A stretch of 47,008 bases of DNA from Candidatus Scalindua arabica (GTDB taxonomy: Bacteria > Planctomycetota > Brocadiia > Brocadiales > Scalinduaceae): the NCBI GenBank assembly GCA_018263435.1, contig JAANXD010000027.1:19202-66209 (forward strand), in the 5' to 3' direction. How positions within the stretch are numbered: position 1 is the first letter of the stretch; each line of letters begins with the position of its first letter. Shown one piece after another: positions 18,009 through 25,585 of this stretch. The notes under the pieces were generated by a model, which saw only the letters and a list, made by a program, of their open reading frames with translations, did no database searches and was not told the origin of the DNA. A program made the translations under genes and the position numbers.

Positions 18009-18064
18009 AGCAGGGGAATGAAAGAGAGACGAAGGAAGAAGGAAGAGTGACGAGAGACGAGGAA
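18009..18064 (+). repeat. Purine-rich low-complexity tract
   Basis: This is a GA-rich stretch after pyrK with near-repeats of GACGAAGGA and GACGAGAGACGAGG on the plus strand. It resembles degenerate short direct repeats rather than coding sequence. It separates the pyrimidine genes from the toxin-antitoxin-like pair. Confidence 0.45.
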
Positions 18065-18124
18065 AGCTGATAATTAATTTACTGAACTTATTATTACTGA
18101 TAATTTAATTGAAAAGGAGCAAAC

Positions 18125-18352
18125 ATGCATAAATTGGACAGGGTTACTGTTAATCCCAAAGTCTTTCAAGGTCAACCTTGCATTAGAAACATGAGGATTC
18201 CAGTTTCTCTAATCGTAAAACTGGTTTCTATAGGAAAAACACCAGAAGATATTATTTCTGATTATCCGGAACTTAATAAGGAAGATATCAAACAATCACT
18301 TGAATTTGCCGCATGGATGACTTCTGAAAAGACACTCCCCTTAATAGGATAA
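18125..18352 (+). CDS. DUF433 antitoxin-like protein
   Basis: This is a 75-residue protein with the DUF433 pattern: RVTVNPKVFQGQPCIRNMRIPVSLIVKLVSIG followed by TPEDIISDYPELNKEDIKQSLEFA, a winged-helix-like DNA-binding fold common in VapB-like antitoxins. A good AAGGAG site precedes the ATG. The next gene, 7 bases on, is a DUF5615 PIN-like protein; DUF433-DUF5615 pairs are widespread and regarded as toxin-antitoxin modules. The functional pairing here is inferred from order and family only. Confidence 0.88.
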   Translation: MHKLDRVTVNPKVFQGQPCIRNMRIPVSLIVKLVSIGKTPEDIISDYPELNKEDIKQSLEFAAWMTSEKTLPLIG

Positions 18353-18359
18353 AAATAGG

Positions 18360-18728
18360 ATGAGATTTTTAGCGGACATGCCTATATCTCCAAAGACAGT
18401 AGAATTCTTAAACAATTTAGGACACGAAGCTGTTAGATTAACAGACATTGACATGATGCATGCGGAAGATGAAGATATCATTGAATACGCAAGAACAGAG
18501 AAATATGTTATTTTAACAATGGACTTAGATTTTGGTGAACTTCTTGCAATTAAGAGGTTATCAGAACCTTCTGTAATCATATTCAGACTTGAAAATCCCA
18601 CAGTAGTTCGCATCAATAATATATTAAACGATAATCTAAAACAGATAGAACAGGATTTAATGAACGGATCTATTGTTATCATTGAGAAGTCTCGGCTACG
18701 TATTAGAGAGTTACCTATCAAATCATAG
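18360..18728 (+). CDS. DUF5615 PIN-like toxin candidate
   Basis: This 122-residue protein belongs to the PIN-like DUF5615 group. It has the N-terminal strand and acidic residue in RFLADMPISP (Asp6), the middle GHEAVRLTDI, and the second acidic cluster LTMDLDFGELLA (about 58-69), which together form the expected metal-binding nuclease site. The family typically reads FLLDENLSP at the start; here M-P replaces E-N, so one acidic residue usual in the family is absent. It is the partner of the upstream DUF433 gene. Ribonuclease activity is a family-level inference. Confidence 0.85.
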   Translation: MRFLADMPISPKTVEFLNNLGHEAVRLTDIDMMHAEDEDIIEYARTEKYVILTMDLDFGELLAIKRLSEPSVIIFRLENPTVVRINNILNDNLKQIEQDLMNGSIVIIEKSRLRIRELPIKS

Positions 18729-18760
18729 AGAAATGTATTATTTTGAAAGAGATTTTTAAT

Positions 18761-19432
18761 ATGGAGACTCCAAAGTTTTCTACAGTTTTAATTATTACCA
18801 TAATATCTCTTGCGCTACTGATCCCTGGTGTCACTCAGCCCATGCTTACTCTGACCGGGACGATTAATAAAGCAAAGATGACTGAAACGGGGATAGATAT
18901 TATTGTCGATTCCATGGTTGAAAAGTCAATGAAGAGAGGTACAGGGAAGTCAGAAGAAGACGAAAGAGGTAAAGCCAAGCGAATGATAGGTATGATTACC
19001 GGAATGTTAGGGCTTAATAACATCAAAGGAGAGATTGAGGCCTACAGTAAGACAAGAAGTATATGGGGGACAGTCAAAGAGCTTTTCCGCTCCGGTAACG
19101 GTGTAGTCGGCTTCCTGGTGATGCTTTTCAGCATAATAATTCCGGTTACAAAGATCCTACTGATGTTGTTGGGTGCCTATTTTAATGCCTCAAAGAATAG
19201 CAGGAAAGCATTCCTGATAAGCAGTGTGATCAGCAAGTGGTCAATGGCTGACGTATTCGTAATAGCCATTGTTGTTGCATTCATGGCGGCCAATGCCTCT
19301 AATATGGGAGGGTTATTGAATCTGGGAGCCCAATTTGAACCTGGTTTCTATTTCTTCCTGGGATACTGTACTTTTTCAGTTCTATCTATGCAGGTACTTA
19401 CAAGAAATAATAAGGCCTTGAATGATGTATAA
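18761..19432 (+). CDS. Paraquat-inducible protein A (PqiA)-like membrane protein
   Basis: This 223-residue protein has an N-terminal membrane helix (about 7-27), a soluble loop, and three more helices with the PqiA-type motifs SIIIPVTKILLMLLGAYF, ISKWSMADVFVIAIVVAFM and PGFYFFLGYCTFSVLSM. PqiA proteins act in the envelope with MCE proteins in lipid trafficking, but no MCE gene is adjacent. It has one PqiA unit rather than the two of the E. coli protein, with a large polar insert of about 80 residues (38-115). ATG 18761 is preferred to TTG 18743 because GAAAGAGA precedes it at normal spacing. Confidence 0.8.
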   Translation: METPKFSTVLIITIISLALLIPGVTQPMLTLTGTINKAKMTETGIDIIVDSMVEKSMKRGTGKSEEDERGKAKRMIGMITGMLGLNNIKGEIEAYSKTRSIWGTVKELFRSGNGVVGFLVMLFSIIIPVTKILLMLLGAYFNASKNSRKAFLISSVISKWSMADVFVIAIVVAFMAANASNMGGLLNLGAQFEPGFYFFLGYCTFSVLSMQVLTRNNKALNDV

Positions 19433-19443
19433 ACCTGGATGCA

Positions 19444-19483
19444 CCTGCCTGCCCCTGCCTGTAGGCAGACAGGGGTAGGCAGG
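19444..19483. repeat. GC-rich imperfect palindrome between convergent genes (possible bidirectional terminator)
   Basis: Left arm CCTGCCTGCCCCTGCCTG and right arm CAGACAGGGGTAGGCAGG pair with two mismatches around a short central loop. It lies between the end of the PqiA-like gene and the end of the convergent nuclease gene, the right place for a bidirectional terminator. No U-run follows. The cctgcctg/ggcagg motif also marks the repeat elements near 21181 and 31826. Confidence 0.55.
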
Positions 19484-19539
19484 GATTTACACAAGTGAAA
19501 ACAGAGAACAAAGGAAGCTATGCCTTTTAGTGGCATCTT

Positions 19540-20085
19540 CTACTTCAAACGAGTGTTCGCATCTGGAACATTTAATTTCCACAATCCCCTCTTATCTTCC
19601 TCTGCTTCCTGATATGCTCTCGATAACCTATTCTTGTATTTAACGTTAGGCGGTACAGTCATAATACTGGCAAAACCAGCCTTTACAATCTCCTCATTTA
19701 ACATCTTACCATTTGATAGATAAACATAGCCTAACAGTCTTCCATACTTATCCCACTTCTGTACGTCAAACTCTATCGTTATCAAGTCTCCACGCTTAAC
19801 CAGGCCATTTACATACGCTTTTGACTGTTTACCCATTTCGATAATCGTCTTTATATTGTATTCGCTCATGTTTTCATCTTTTTTTGCCTGCCTGTTTACT
19901 CTAGTCTCAGGCGCATCTATGCCTAAAAGCCTTATCCTCTTTTCTACTCCCCCGTAGAGAGCTTGTATTGTGTCTCCCTCTATTACCCTTGTAACTGTGG
20001 TTCTCTGTTGGGCATGAGTAACAGTGGATAAAAAGAGGGATAAAACAACAAATAGGATTAATAGCTTTCTTGTTGTGGTATACAT
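19540..20085 (-). CDS. Secreted thermonuclease (staphylococcal nuclease-like)
   Basis: This 181-residue protein has a signal peptide (hydrophobic 8-24, cleavage near THAQQ) followed by an SNase domain. All catalytic residues are recognisable: Asp in VIEGDTI, Arg in KRIRLLGIDAPE with the Asp and Glu of that motif, and the second Arg in YGRLLGYVYL. The C-terminal part AYQEAEEDKRGLWKL is also typical. It would degrade DNA or RNA in the periplasm or outside the cell. It is followed upstream by a small unknown gene in the same direction. Confidence 0.9.
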   Translation of the reverse strand: MYTTTRKLLILFVVLSLFLSTVTHAQQRTTVTRVIEGDTIQALYGGVEKRIRLLGIDAPETRVNRQAKKDENMSEYNIKTIIEMGKQSKAYVNGLVKRGDLITIEFDVQKWDKYGRLLGYVYLSNGKMLNEEIVKAGFASIMTVPPNVKYKNRLSRAYQEAEEDKRGLWKLNVPDANTRLK

Positions 20086-20105
20086 ATCTTCACTGATGCC
20101 TGCTT

Positions 20106-20303
20106 CTAATTTACAGTATCTATTTCCGCGTGTGCTTTATTCAAAATATCTGAATACGTCTCAAATTTCAAGGCAACCTCTTTGTCTGTCCCTCTTAAAT
20201 CATCTGCCTTTAACCTGCAAATCTTACTAAGACAGGCAACAACTTCAGGTATATAGTATTCGTCAACAAAAAATTCAAGGCTTTCCATGTCGTTATCATT
20301 CAT
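20106..20303 (-). CDS. Small acidic protein of unknown function
   Basis: This 65-residue protein from ATG 20303 begins MNDNDMESLEFFVDEYY and has a short segment VVACLSKICRLKADDLRGTD. A GGGGAG site seven bases before this ATG decides the start over an in-frame ATG 15 bases upstream. I do not recognise a family. It is 20 bases upstream of the nuclease gene on the same strand and probably shares its transcript. Confidence 0.55.
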   Translation of the reverse strand: MNDNDMESLEFFVDEYYIPEVVACLSKICRLKADDLRGTDKEVALKFETYSDILNKAHAEIDTVN

Positions 20304-20429
20304 TTTTCTGCTCCCCATAAAAAGGTTAGAATTTCGCTCGTGTCATGTTCTTCGTTAACAACCATATTATACCACTTCAAGAATCAAAAAACCCTACTCA
20401 AAATGTGATTCTATACATAATGGATTTTA

Positions 20430-20463
20430 CCGCGGAAAACGCAGAGAACACAGAGAGAAGAAG
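20430..20463 (+). repeat. Short A/G-rich direct repeat (CGCAGAGAACACAGAGA type)
   Basis: The stretch contains CGCGGAAAAC, GCAGAGAAC and ACAGAGAGAAG in a row, a degenerate tandem of about 9 bases. Similar CGCAGAGAACGCAGAG-type strings are, from memory, common intergenic filler in several environmental genomes. It shows no coding potential. Confidence 0.4.
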
Positions 20464-20539
20464 AAAGAGTATAAAAGCAATGCACAATTCAAGTGAATTA
20501 ATCTTATTCGTTGTTGAATAAGAGATTGGTTATCAGGAT

Positions 20540-21147
20540 TCACAAAAAAGCCAGTCCCTTGGCGACCGCAAACAGCACCAGGCCGTGCATAATGATAAGA
20601 ATGATAAGCGGACACAGGATCCAGAGATGGGCTGTAACTACCTGATCGGACGGGCTTGAACCATTGTAGCTGGAAGTACGGTGCGGCATATAGAAATGAC
20701 CGGGTAAAATCCCCTGCATCAATTCATCGACAACGCACAGCGAAGCGCCGCATATGAAAACAAGTAAGAATACCCCTCTGCCCTTGTAATCAATAGAAAT
20801 GGCCTCAAACAGAATCCATGACATGACCACATACTCAGGTATGTGGATATATTTGTTAGGGTTGGGTTCTAAAGAAATAAGGCCCCAGGAGATGATCGTA
20901 CAGGAATTAGCAGTATCAGGGTTATTATATTCTCTTTCAGAACCATTACCAGAATAGAAAAAACAACCCCCATGACGATGATGATGGTTATGGGAACTTT
21001 TCCTGCAATTGCAGTTGAGAAGTGCTTCACAATAGCATTATAGACAACAATTAAATATGGAAGCACGAATGTATAGACTGCCACTAATGCCCACAACAAG
21101 ACTCGTAGTATGGAGCTAATTTCTTTATGTCTAGTTTGAGGGGTCAT
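20540..21147 (-). pseudogene. Frameshifted VanZ-like membrane protein gene
   Basis: Two short membrane-protein frames lie end to end. The upstream one (21147-20869) has three hydrophobic helices (WALVAVYTFVLPYLIVVY) and stops at 20869. The downstream one reads IPEYVVMSWILFEAISIDYKGRG and VFICGASLCVVDELMQGILPG (a VanZ-like DE-xxQ motif), then a last hydrophobic segment. The downstream frame stays open above its first ATG, through ISLEPNPNKYIHIPEY, across the end of the first frame, so a single indel near 20870-20920 would join them into one VanZ-like protein of about 200 residues. The C-terminal part after LPGHFYMPHR also departs from the family pattern, so there may be a second lesion. Two separate small proteins or a sequencing error are alternatives. 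Confidence 0.5.
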
Positions 21148-21180
21148 GTCTGTGCGATGGTTTCTTATGGATAAAAATGT

Positions 21181-21256
21181 CTACCCGCCCACCAGCCTGT
21201 CCGCCAGTTTGCTGGGCGGAGTTGTTAGACGGGAAGCTTGAAGTGAGCTAAAGTTG
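21181..21256. repeat. Dispersed palindromic repeat, copy A
   Basis: The segment carries CTGTCCGCCAGTTTGCTGGGCGG and ends in AAGTGAGCTAAAGTTG. Both parts recur at 31826-31958, as CTGTCTGCCAGTTTGCTAGGCG and, in reverse orientation, CAACTTTAGCTCACTT. The inner TCCGCCAGTTTGCTGGGCGGA is itself a hairpin. The stop codon of the small wHTH-like gene on the minus strand (21248-21250) falls inside this repeat. Confidence 0.65.
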
Positions 21257-21622
21257 TTTCGTTGAGTAAGTAGCATTATCACTGGAATCTGCAGGTTCAT
21301 GTTTGCAGATATCACCAGATTCAATCAGTTTACTCAAAATCCCCTTAACATGGTCAGGTTCTTTATCAAAGAAATGTGCTATCTCTGAAACAGTTACGTT
21401 TGCATGTTTTTCAACATATGCGTATATAACTTTTCTTATATTTGTTTCATAGTCTGTTGCTTTAAAATCGGTCTCTTGGATTGTATCTATGTCCTGATCC
21501 TCCTTTGAAGTGCCTGCCCTGGACCTTCGCGTTTTAGAGTCTTTCAAATCAGGATTTTTAGAAAATATGATTCTACCTCCAAAATTATATTTTTGTTTGT
21601 GGATGATAGAAGGTAGATACAC
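21248..21622 (-). CDS. Small protein with a winged-helix-like segment, unknown function
   Basis: This protein of up to 124 residues has a polar, low-complexity N-terminal half (KDSKTRRSRAGTSKEDQD) and a C-terminal half that looks like a winged helix: IRKVIYAYVEKHANVTVSEIAHFF, then HVKGILSKLIESGDI. This recalls HTH domains that sense by helix-turn-helix, but no family is recognised. The GTG at 21622 lacks a proper ribosome site; a GGAGGT occurs inside the frame near 21572, so the true start is uncertain. The final codons and stop are contributed by a dispersed repeat. Confidence 0.5.
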   Translation of the reverse strand: MYLPSIIHKQKYNFGGRIIFSKNPDLKDSKTRRSRAGTSKEDQDIDTIQETDFKATDYETNIRKVIYAYVEKHANVTVSEIAHFFDKEPDHVKGILSKLIESGDICKHEPADSSDNATYSTKQL

Positions 21623-21712
21623 CCTTTAGCTACATTACACAGTTACATATCTTCAGACAACATGCAGCTCAGGTTTATGAGTCAATTCTTTGTTCAAAAT
21701 TGAGATTGCCTA

Positions 21713-22015
21713 TTATTTCTTAGTTTTTGCTTTACTGGCAGTCTTCCTGGTCTTTGTTGTTTTTGGAGCTGCCTTTTTTACAGTTGTTGTCCTGGCGGCT
21801 AAAACCCGATCAAGTTTACTTGAAATCTCAGCTTGTTTCCTTTCGAGCCTATCTATAGAAGTCTGCATCTGTCTTCTTTTGCCTGCTTCTGAGAGTTCAG
21901 GCTTTTTTACTGGTTCTACGTTGTTTTTATCCTTTTCAGCCCGAATACGCCATGCGATTACTATAACACCTAAAACACCTAACATTAATATAATTGCGAG
22001 AAAATCGTGACTCAT
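21713..22015 (-). CDS. Small single-pass membrane protein with a Lys/Thr/Ala-rich tail
   Basis: This 100-residue protein has an N-terminal membrane helix (FLAIILMLGVLGVIVIAW, about 5-22), then a coiled-coil-like stretch (RRQMQTSIDRLERKQAEISSK) and a very basic repetitive tail (KKAAPKTTKTRKTASK) reminiscent of histone H1-like tails. The tail could bind nucleic acid or acidic polymers near the membrane. A GGAG-type site lies before the ATG (minus-strand AGGGAGGAGAAAA). No family is recognised. Confidence 0.65.
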   Translation of the reverse strand: MSHDFLAIILMLGVLGVIVIAWRIRAEKDKNNVEPVKKPELSEAGKRRQMQTSIDRLERKQAEISSKLDRVLAARTTTVKKAAPKTTKTRKTASKAKTKK

Positions 22016-22384
22016 TTTTCTCCTCCCTAAAAAAGGTTCCAGATCACATCAAAATAGGTATAAGAAATTATAGAATTTTAGGACTAATTTCTTGTCTATA
22101 ATGTTAAAACCCACCGAAAAACCCCAGTCCTCTGTTGATTTTATACAACAATAATCTGAAATGTCAAGCATTAAGTGTATGAAACGATACAGTTTATGAG
22201 ATTATATTCTCTAATCCGCCTATTCTAGTTCAATATTGTCCGTCTGGATGACAAAAAGATGCAGGCTGGCGATCCTGAACCATCAATTTAAGGCATTTAT
22301 TCCTTAGCTTCGCTCAATGACAAGCTTTGGGTCGGTTGGCGTGAGATTTTTAGTTCTGATAGCAGGCAAACCACTTACTGAACA
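22016..22384. other. Intergenic region without recognised features (369 bp)
   Basis: No credible frame, RNA gene or clear repeat is seen. There are only short AT-rich runs and a GC-richer patch near 22255-22290. It should contain the promoter for the small membrane protein gene that begins at 22015. Confidence 0.4.
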
Positions 22385-22585
22385 CTATATTTCCTGATTA
22401 CTGTCCTGTATAGCAAAGTTGGCACCGTCATCTGTTGCCGGTAAGTAGGCGCCTATAGGGCACAGCACTTTACTATCCTTATCGCAGCGTATAACAAGTT
22501 TCCACAATGCATCAAGGCTTTCTTTCTCATGTTCTGATTCTGGAATTAACTTGATCCTTGATTCGCTTTCAATTGAAATCTTCAT
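22385..22585 (-). CDS. Small protein of unknown function
   Basis: This 66-residue protein begins MKISIESESRIKLIPESEHEK and contains LDALWKLVIRCDKDSKVLCPIGAYLP. An ideal AAAGGAG site six bases before the ATG supports that it is translated. It is acidic and soluble, with two cysteines and no membrane segment. No family is recognised; the stretch SEHEKESLDALWKLV looks like a short helix that could be a protein-protein contact. Confidence 0.65.
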   Translation of the reverse strand: MKISIESESRIKLIPESEHEKESLDALWKLVIRCDKDSKVLCPIGAYLPATDDGANFAIQDSNQEI

Positions 22586-22739
22586 TAATAGCTCCTTTCA
22601 GCTTCTGTTCAGTACATTAGGGTTTATTTATCCTCCATTGGTAATTTATACATTTTACTGCAGATAACAATGATTTCAATTAAAATAATTGTACATGCAG
22701 ATTTCCGTGATGAGAAAAACAAATCTTGCCAGTATTATA

Positions 22740-22768
22740 TTGAAATATTTAATGATGAATGCTACTAT
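22740..22768 (+). promoter_or_regulatory. Sigma70-like promoter of the bactofilin gene
   Basis: TTGAAA (22740-22745), a 17-base spacer and TACTAT (22763-22768) lie 46 bases before the bactofilin ATG. Five of six bases match consensus in the -10 box and five of six in the -35 box. Confidence 0.55.
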
Positions 22769-22814
22769 TCAATACAGTCCTATTCAACCAACACTAATAT
22801 AAGTACCATAAATC

Positions 22815-23252
22815 ATGTTTAGAAAAAAGAAAGATAAAAAGTCGGTTCCATCAGTTCCAAAAAGCCTGGAAGTTCCTAAATCATCAGATGATAACCATAG
22901 AGGACTCAGAGAAGAAAATAAATTCAGAAAGGATGCAAATATGGCATATCAAACACCTGACTGTAAGATTACAGGTACAATCAGATTTAATGGGCCAATG
23001 AGGATTGATGGAAAGGTTGAAGGAAAAATAACAAGTGACACCGGAGAACTGGTTATTGGTGAAACGTGCACTGCCAATGCGACCATTAATACAAAAAGCG
23101 CCACTATTGAGGGTAAGGTTGAAGGAAATATCACAGCAACTGACCAAGTAGTACTTAAGAAAAAAGCACACCTTATCGGTGATCTACAGGCAAAAACGTT
23201 AGTTGTAGAAGAGGGAGTTGTTTTTGCCGGACGATGTAATGTCAAACCATGA
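22815..23252 (+). CDS. Bactofilin-family polymer-forming cytoskeletal protein
   Basis: Bactofilins form membrane-associated filaments through a right-handed beta helix. This 145-residue protein has a basic, disordered N-terminus (MFRKKKDKKSV, up to about residue 45) and then the repetitive core: GTIRFNGPMRIDGKVEGKI, GELVIGETCTANATI, SATIEGKVEGNITATDQVVLKKKAHLIGDL and KTLVVEEGVVFAGRC. The alternating hydrophobic-glycine rhythm and DGKVEGKI are diagnostic. It may help cell shape or septum placement, of interest in organisms with unusual division machinery. It is transcribed alone, convergent with the small membrane protein after uvrC. Confidence 0.93.
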   Translation: MFRKKKDKKSVPSVPKSLEVPKSSDDNHRGLREENKFRKDANMAYQTPDCKITGTIRFNGPMRIDGKVEGKITSDTGELVIGETCTANATINTKSATIEGKVEGNITATDQVVLKKKAHLIGDLQAKTLVVEEGVVFAGRCNVKP

Positions 23253-23264
23253 AGTAATTTCGCA

Positions 23265-23480
23265 TCAACTTTTTCCGCCCCTGATAAGATAGAATATTCC
23301 GCCTCCCAGCATACACACACTTACAATCAACGGCACAATGCATATTCCCATAAACAGTTCATTAAAAACCTGCAATGAAACCCCTACCCCTGAAACCCAA
23401 ATCGCCGTTGCAAAATACGGTATTGCAAATACGAAGGCTGAAATACCAATAAAAATAGCCCCTGTTGCCCTATTAGACAT
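23265..23480 (-). CDS. Small two-helix membrane protein coupled to uvrC
   Basis: This 71-residue protein from ATG 23480 has two or three hydrophobic segments (AIFIGISAFVFAIPYFATAIW and GICIVPLIVSVCMLGGGIFYLI). An AGGAGG site is formed by the last two sense codons of uvrC, five bases before the ATG, so translation is coupled to uvrC. A GTG at 23486 in frame would start too close to this site. No family is recognised. Confidence 0.65.
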   Translation of the reverse strand: MSNRATGAIFIGISAFVFAIPYFATAIWVSGVGVSLQVFNELFMGICIVPLIVSVCMLGGGIFYLIRGGKS

Positions 23481-23482
23481 AA

Positions 23483-25375
23483 TCACCTCCTAACTTTTAC
23501 AATGAAAAAATTATATATATTCTTTGCATCTTTAGCAGCAATACCTTTAACTTTATTCAACTCGTTTAATGAGGCATCCCTCACCTTCTGTGTGTCTCCA
23601 AAATGCTTTAATAGGTTTTTCTTCTTAACCTTCCCTATTCCAGTAATCTTATCAAGGGGCGATTCGTAATACTGTTCTTTCCTCAATTTCTTGTGATATG
23701 CCAAGGCAAATCTATGAGCCTCATCACGAATATTTACCAAAAGCCTTAGCTCAGGAGATTGCTGATTCAAAATAATCGGGTTGGCCCTGTCACATATAAA
23801 AACACGTTCATTCGATTTCTTCTTAGAACCATCATTTCCTGTATCCTTCGTCTTGCTTTTTGCAAGTGCTATAACATTTACTCTATCAACTCCAAGTTCA
23901 TCAAATACCTTCCTGGCCATACTCAGTTGTCCCTTACCACCATCAATTACCGCAAGATCAGGGAAGTCATCTTCCCTGAATGCCCTTGTATACCTCCTCG
24001 TTAAGACTTCGTACATCATTGCGTAATCATCAGATTTAGAAACCGTCTTAACCTTATACCTCTTATATCTACTCTTTACAGGCTTGCCATTTTCAAACGT
24101 AACCATTGAACCGACTGCCTGCTTTCCCCTGATATTGGATATATCAAAACACTCCATCCTCTTCGGTATATTTGTCAGTGACAAATGTTTCTTTAAAGAA
24201 GCCATAACCGCTTCTATATCGTCTGCTGTCCCCTGATGAATTTTAAACGCATTTTTAGCATTATTTGTTGCCATCTCCAGCAGCTTCAGCTTCTCTCCTC
24301 TCTTTGGGCATAGCACTTTTATCTTATGCCCTTTTTTCTCACTCAGCAGCTCTTCTAATATCACTTTATCTTCACTTTCAACTGGCATCACTACCTCATC
24401 CGGAATAAATCTTGTATGCCCGTAAAATTGATTAATAAAGGAACGGAATACGTTCTTTAACGTATTATTCATAGTCGAAAACTTGTATGATGCTATATCC
24501 TCAAGGTTACCATTTCTTATAAACATTGCCTGAATCTGTATACGATTCCCCTCTCCGAAATATCCAAAAACGTCCCTGTCCACAAATTTCATCATACTGA
24601 TCTTCTGTTTCTCCACGGTCTTCTCTATTGCCATTATACGGTCCCTGAACTTCGCCGCTTTTTCATATTTCATCACCTTTGCTGCCTCATCCATTTTCCT
24701 TCTCAGCACCTTCAACAACTCCACGTTTTTACCTTTGAGAACCAGTACAATCTCATTGATTAATTCCTTATATGCCTTCTCATCGATCATATCACAGCAC
24801 GGTGCCACGCATTTTCCTATCTGATGATACAGGCACGGCCTCACCCTGCTTTTAAACACATTGTTCGAACATTTCCTGATAGGAAATATACTATTTATAT
24901 ACCTCAAAGTATCACGTACTGCCCTTGCAGAAGAATAAGGCCCGAAGTAAAGAATGCCATTTCCTTTCCTCGACTTCTTACCTTTACCGGAAGACGGCTC
25001 AACCTGCCTGACAGTAACCGGAAATGGAAACTTCTGGTTCATATCCAGCTTAATGGATACAAATGTTTTGTCATCACGCAGATTAATGTTGAATCTAGGT
25101 TTGAATTGCTTAATCAGGTTGTTTTCGAGGATAAGAGCCTCTTTCTCTGTATCCGTCAAAACAAAGTCGATGTCAGCAATCCTCTTTACAAGGAATTTAA
25201 TAAACAACCTCTCATCCCCAGAACTCTGGAAGTAGCTCCGGACGCGGTTTCTAAGGTTCTTTGCCTTACCGACATATATAACTTCACTCTTTAAATCCTT
25301 CATCATATACACTCCCGTGCCTATTGGAATAATTTCCAGCTTCTTTAGTAGTTTCTTATTTTCAATCTTTATCAT
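23483..25375 (-). CDS. uvrC: Excinuclease ABC subunit C
   Basis: UvrC makes both incisions in nucleotide excision repair. The 630-residue protein has an N-terminal GIY-YIG nuclease (GVYMMKDLKSEVIYVGKAKNL, about 18-38), a cysteine cluster (CSNNVF, CLYHQIGKCVAPCC, about 168-194), a UVR helix pair (KYEKAAKFRDRIMAIE, about 236-251), the RNase H-like nuclease with RMECFDISNIRGKQAVGSMV and DLAVIDGGKGQL, and a C-terminal helix-hairpin-helix tandem (ITGIGKVKKKNLLKHFGD). The length is standard. It begins about 210 bases from the divergent murQ gene. Confidence 0.97.
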   Translation of the reverse strand: MIKIENKKLLKKLEIIPIGTGVYMMKDLKSEVIYVGKAKNLRNRVRSYFQSSGDERLFIKFLVKRIADIDFVLTDTEKEALILENNLIKQFKPRFNINLRDDKTFVSIKLDMNQKFPFPVTVRQVEPSSGKGKKSRKGNGILYFGPYSSARAVRDTLRYINSIFPIRKCSNNVFKSRVRPCLYHQIGKCVAPCCDMIDEKAYKELINEIVLVLKGKNVELLKVLRRKMDEAAKVMKYEKAAKFRDRIMAIEKTVEKQKISMMKFVDRDVFGYFGEGNRIQIQAMFIRNGNLEDIASYKFSTMNNTLKNVFRSFINQFYGHTRFIPDEVVMPVESEDKVILEELLSEKKGHKIKVLCPKRGEKLKLLEMATNNAKNAFKIHQGTADDIEAVMASLKKHLSLTNIPKRMECFDISNIRGKQAVGSMVTFENGKPVKSRYKRYKVKTVSKSDDYAMMYEVLTRRYTRAFREDDFPDLAVIDGGKGQLSMARKVFDELGVDRVNVIALAKSKTKDTGNDGSKKKSNERVFICDRANPIILNQQSPELRLLVNIRDEAHRFALAYHKKLRKEQYYESPLDKITGIGKVKKKNLLKHFGDTQKVRDASLNELNKVKGIAAKDAKNIYNFFIVKVRR

Positions 25376-25585
25376 TTCTACATTTTGTGACTGTACAAGA
25401 TGTAACGATGCAATTTAAAAGTATTTAATAATACCAGAATACTTTCCAACTACAAATCAGTTTTAATTCTTTAGACCATTGTTATAGGATTTACAAAATT
25501 TTTTATTCTTTTTTTAATGAATTATTTAATTTATAATTTACATATCTATTTATATCATTTAACCTTATCCTGTAATTCGCACTAA

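Noticed and set aside
18009-18064. GA-rich repeats considered as a CRISPR array
   Set aside because: The units are only about 9 bases, contiguous and degenerate, with no spacers and no cas genes nearby.
20427-20615. Short minus-strand frame downstream of the VanZ-like relic
   Set aside because: It overlaps the relic in another phase, with no motif; at most it is another piece of the decayed C-terminus.
22255-22345. A possible tRNA-like or structured RNA patch in the gap before the small membrane protein gene
   Set aside because: No cloverleaf with T-loop GTTCRA and a matching acceptor stem could be drawn.
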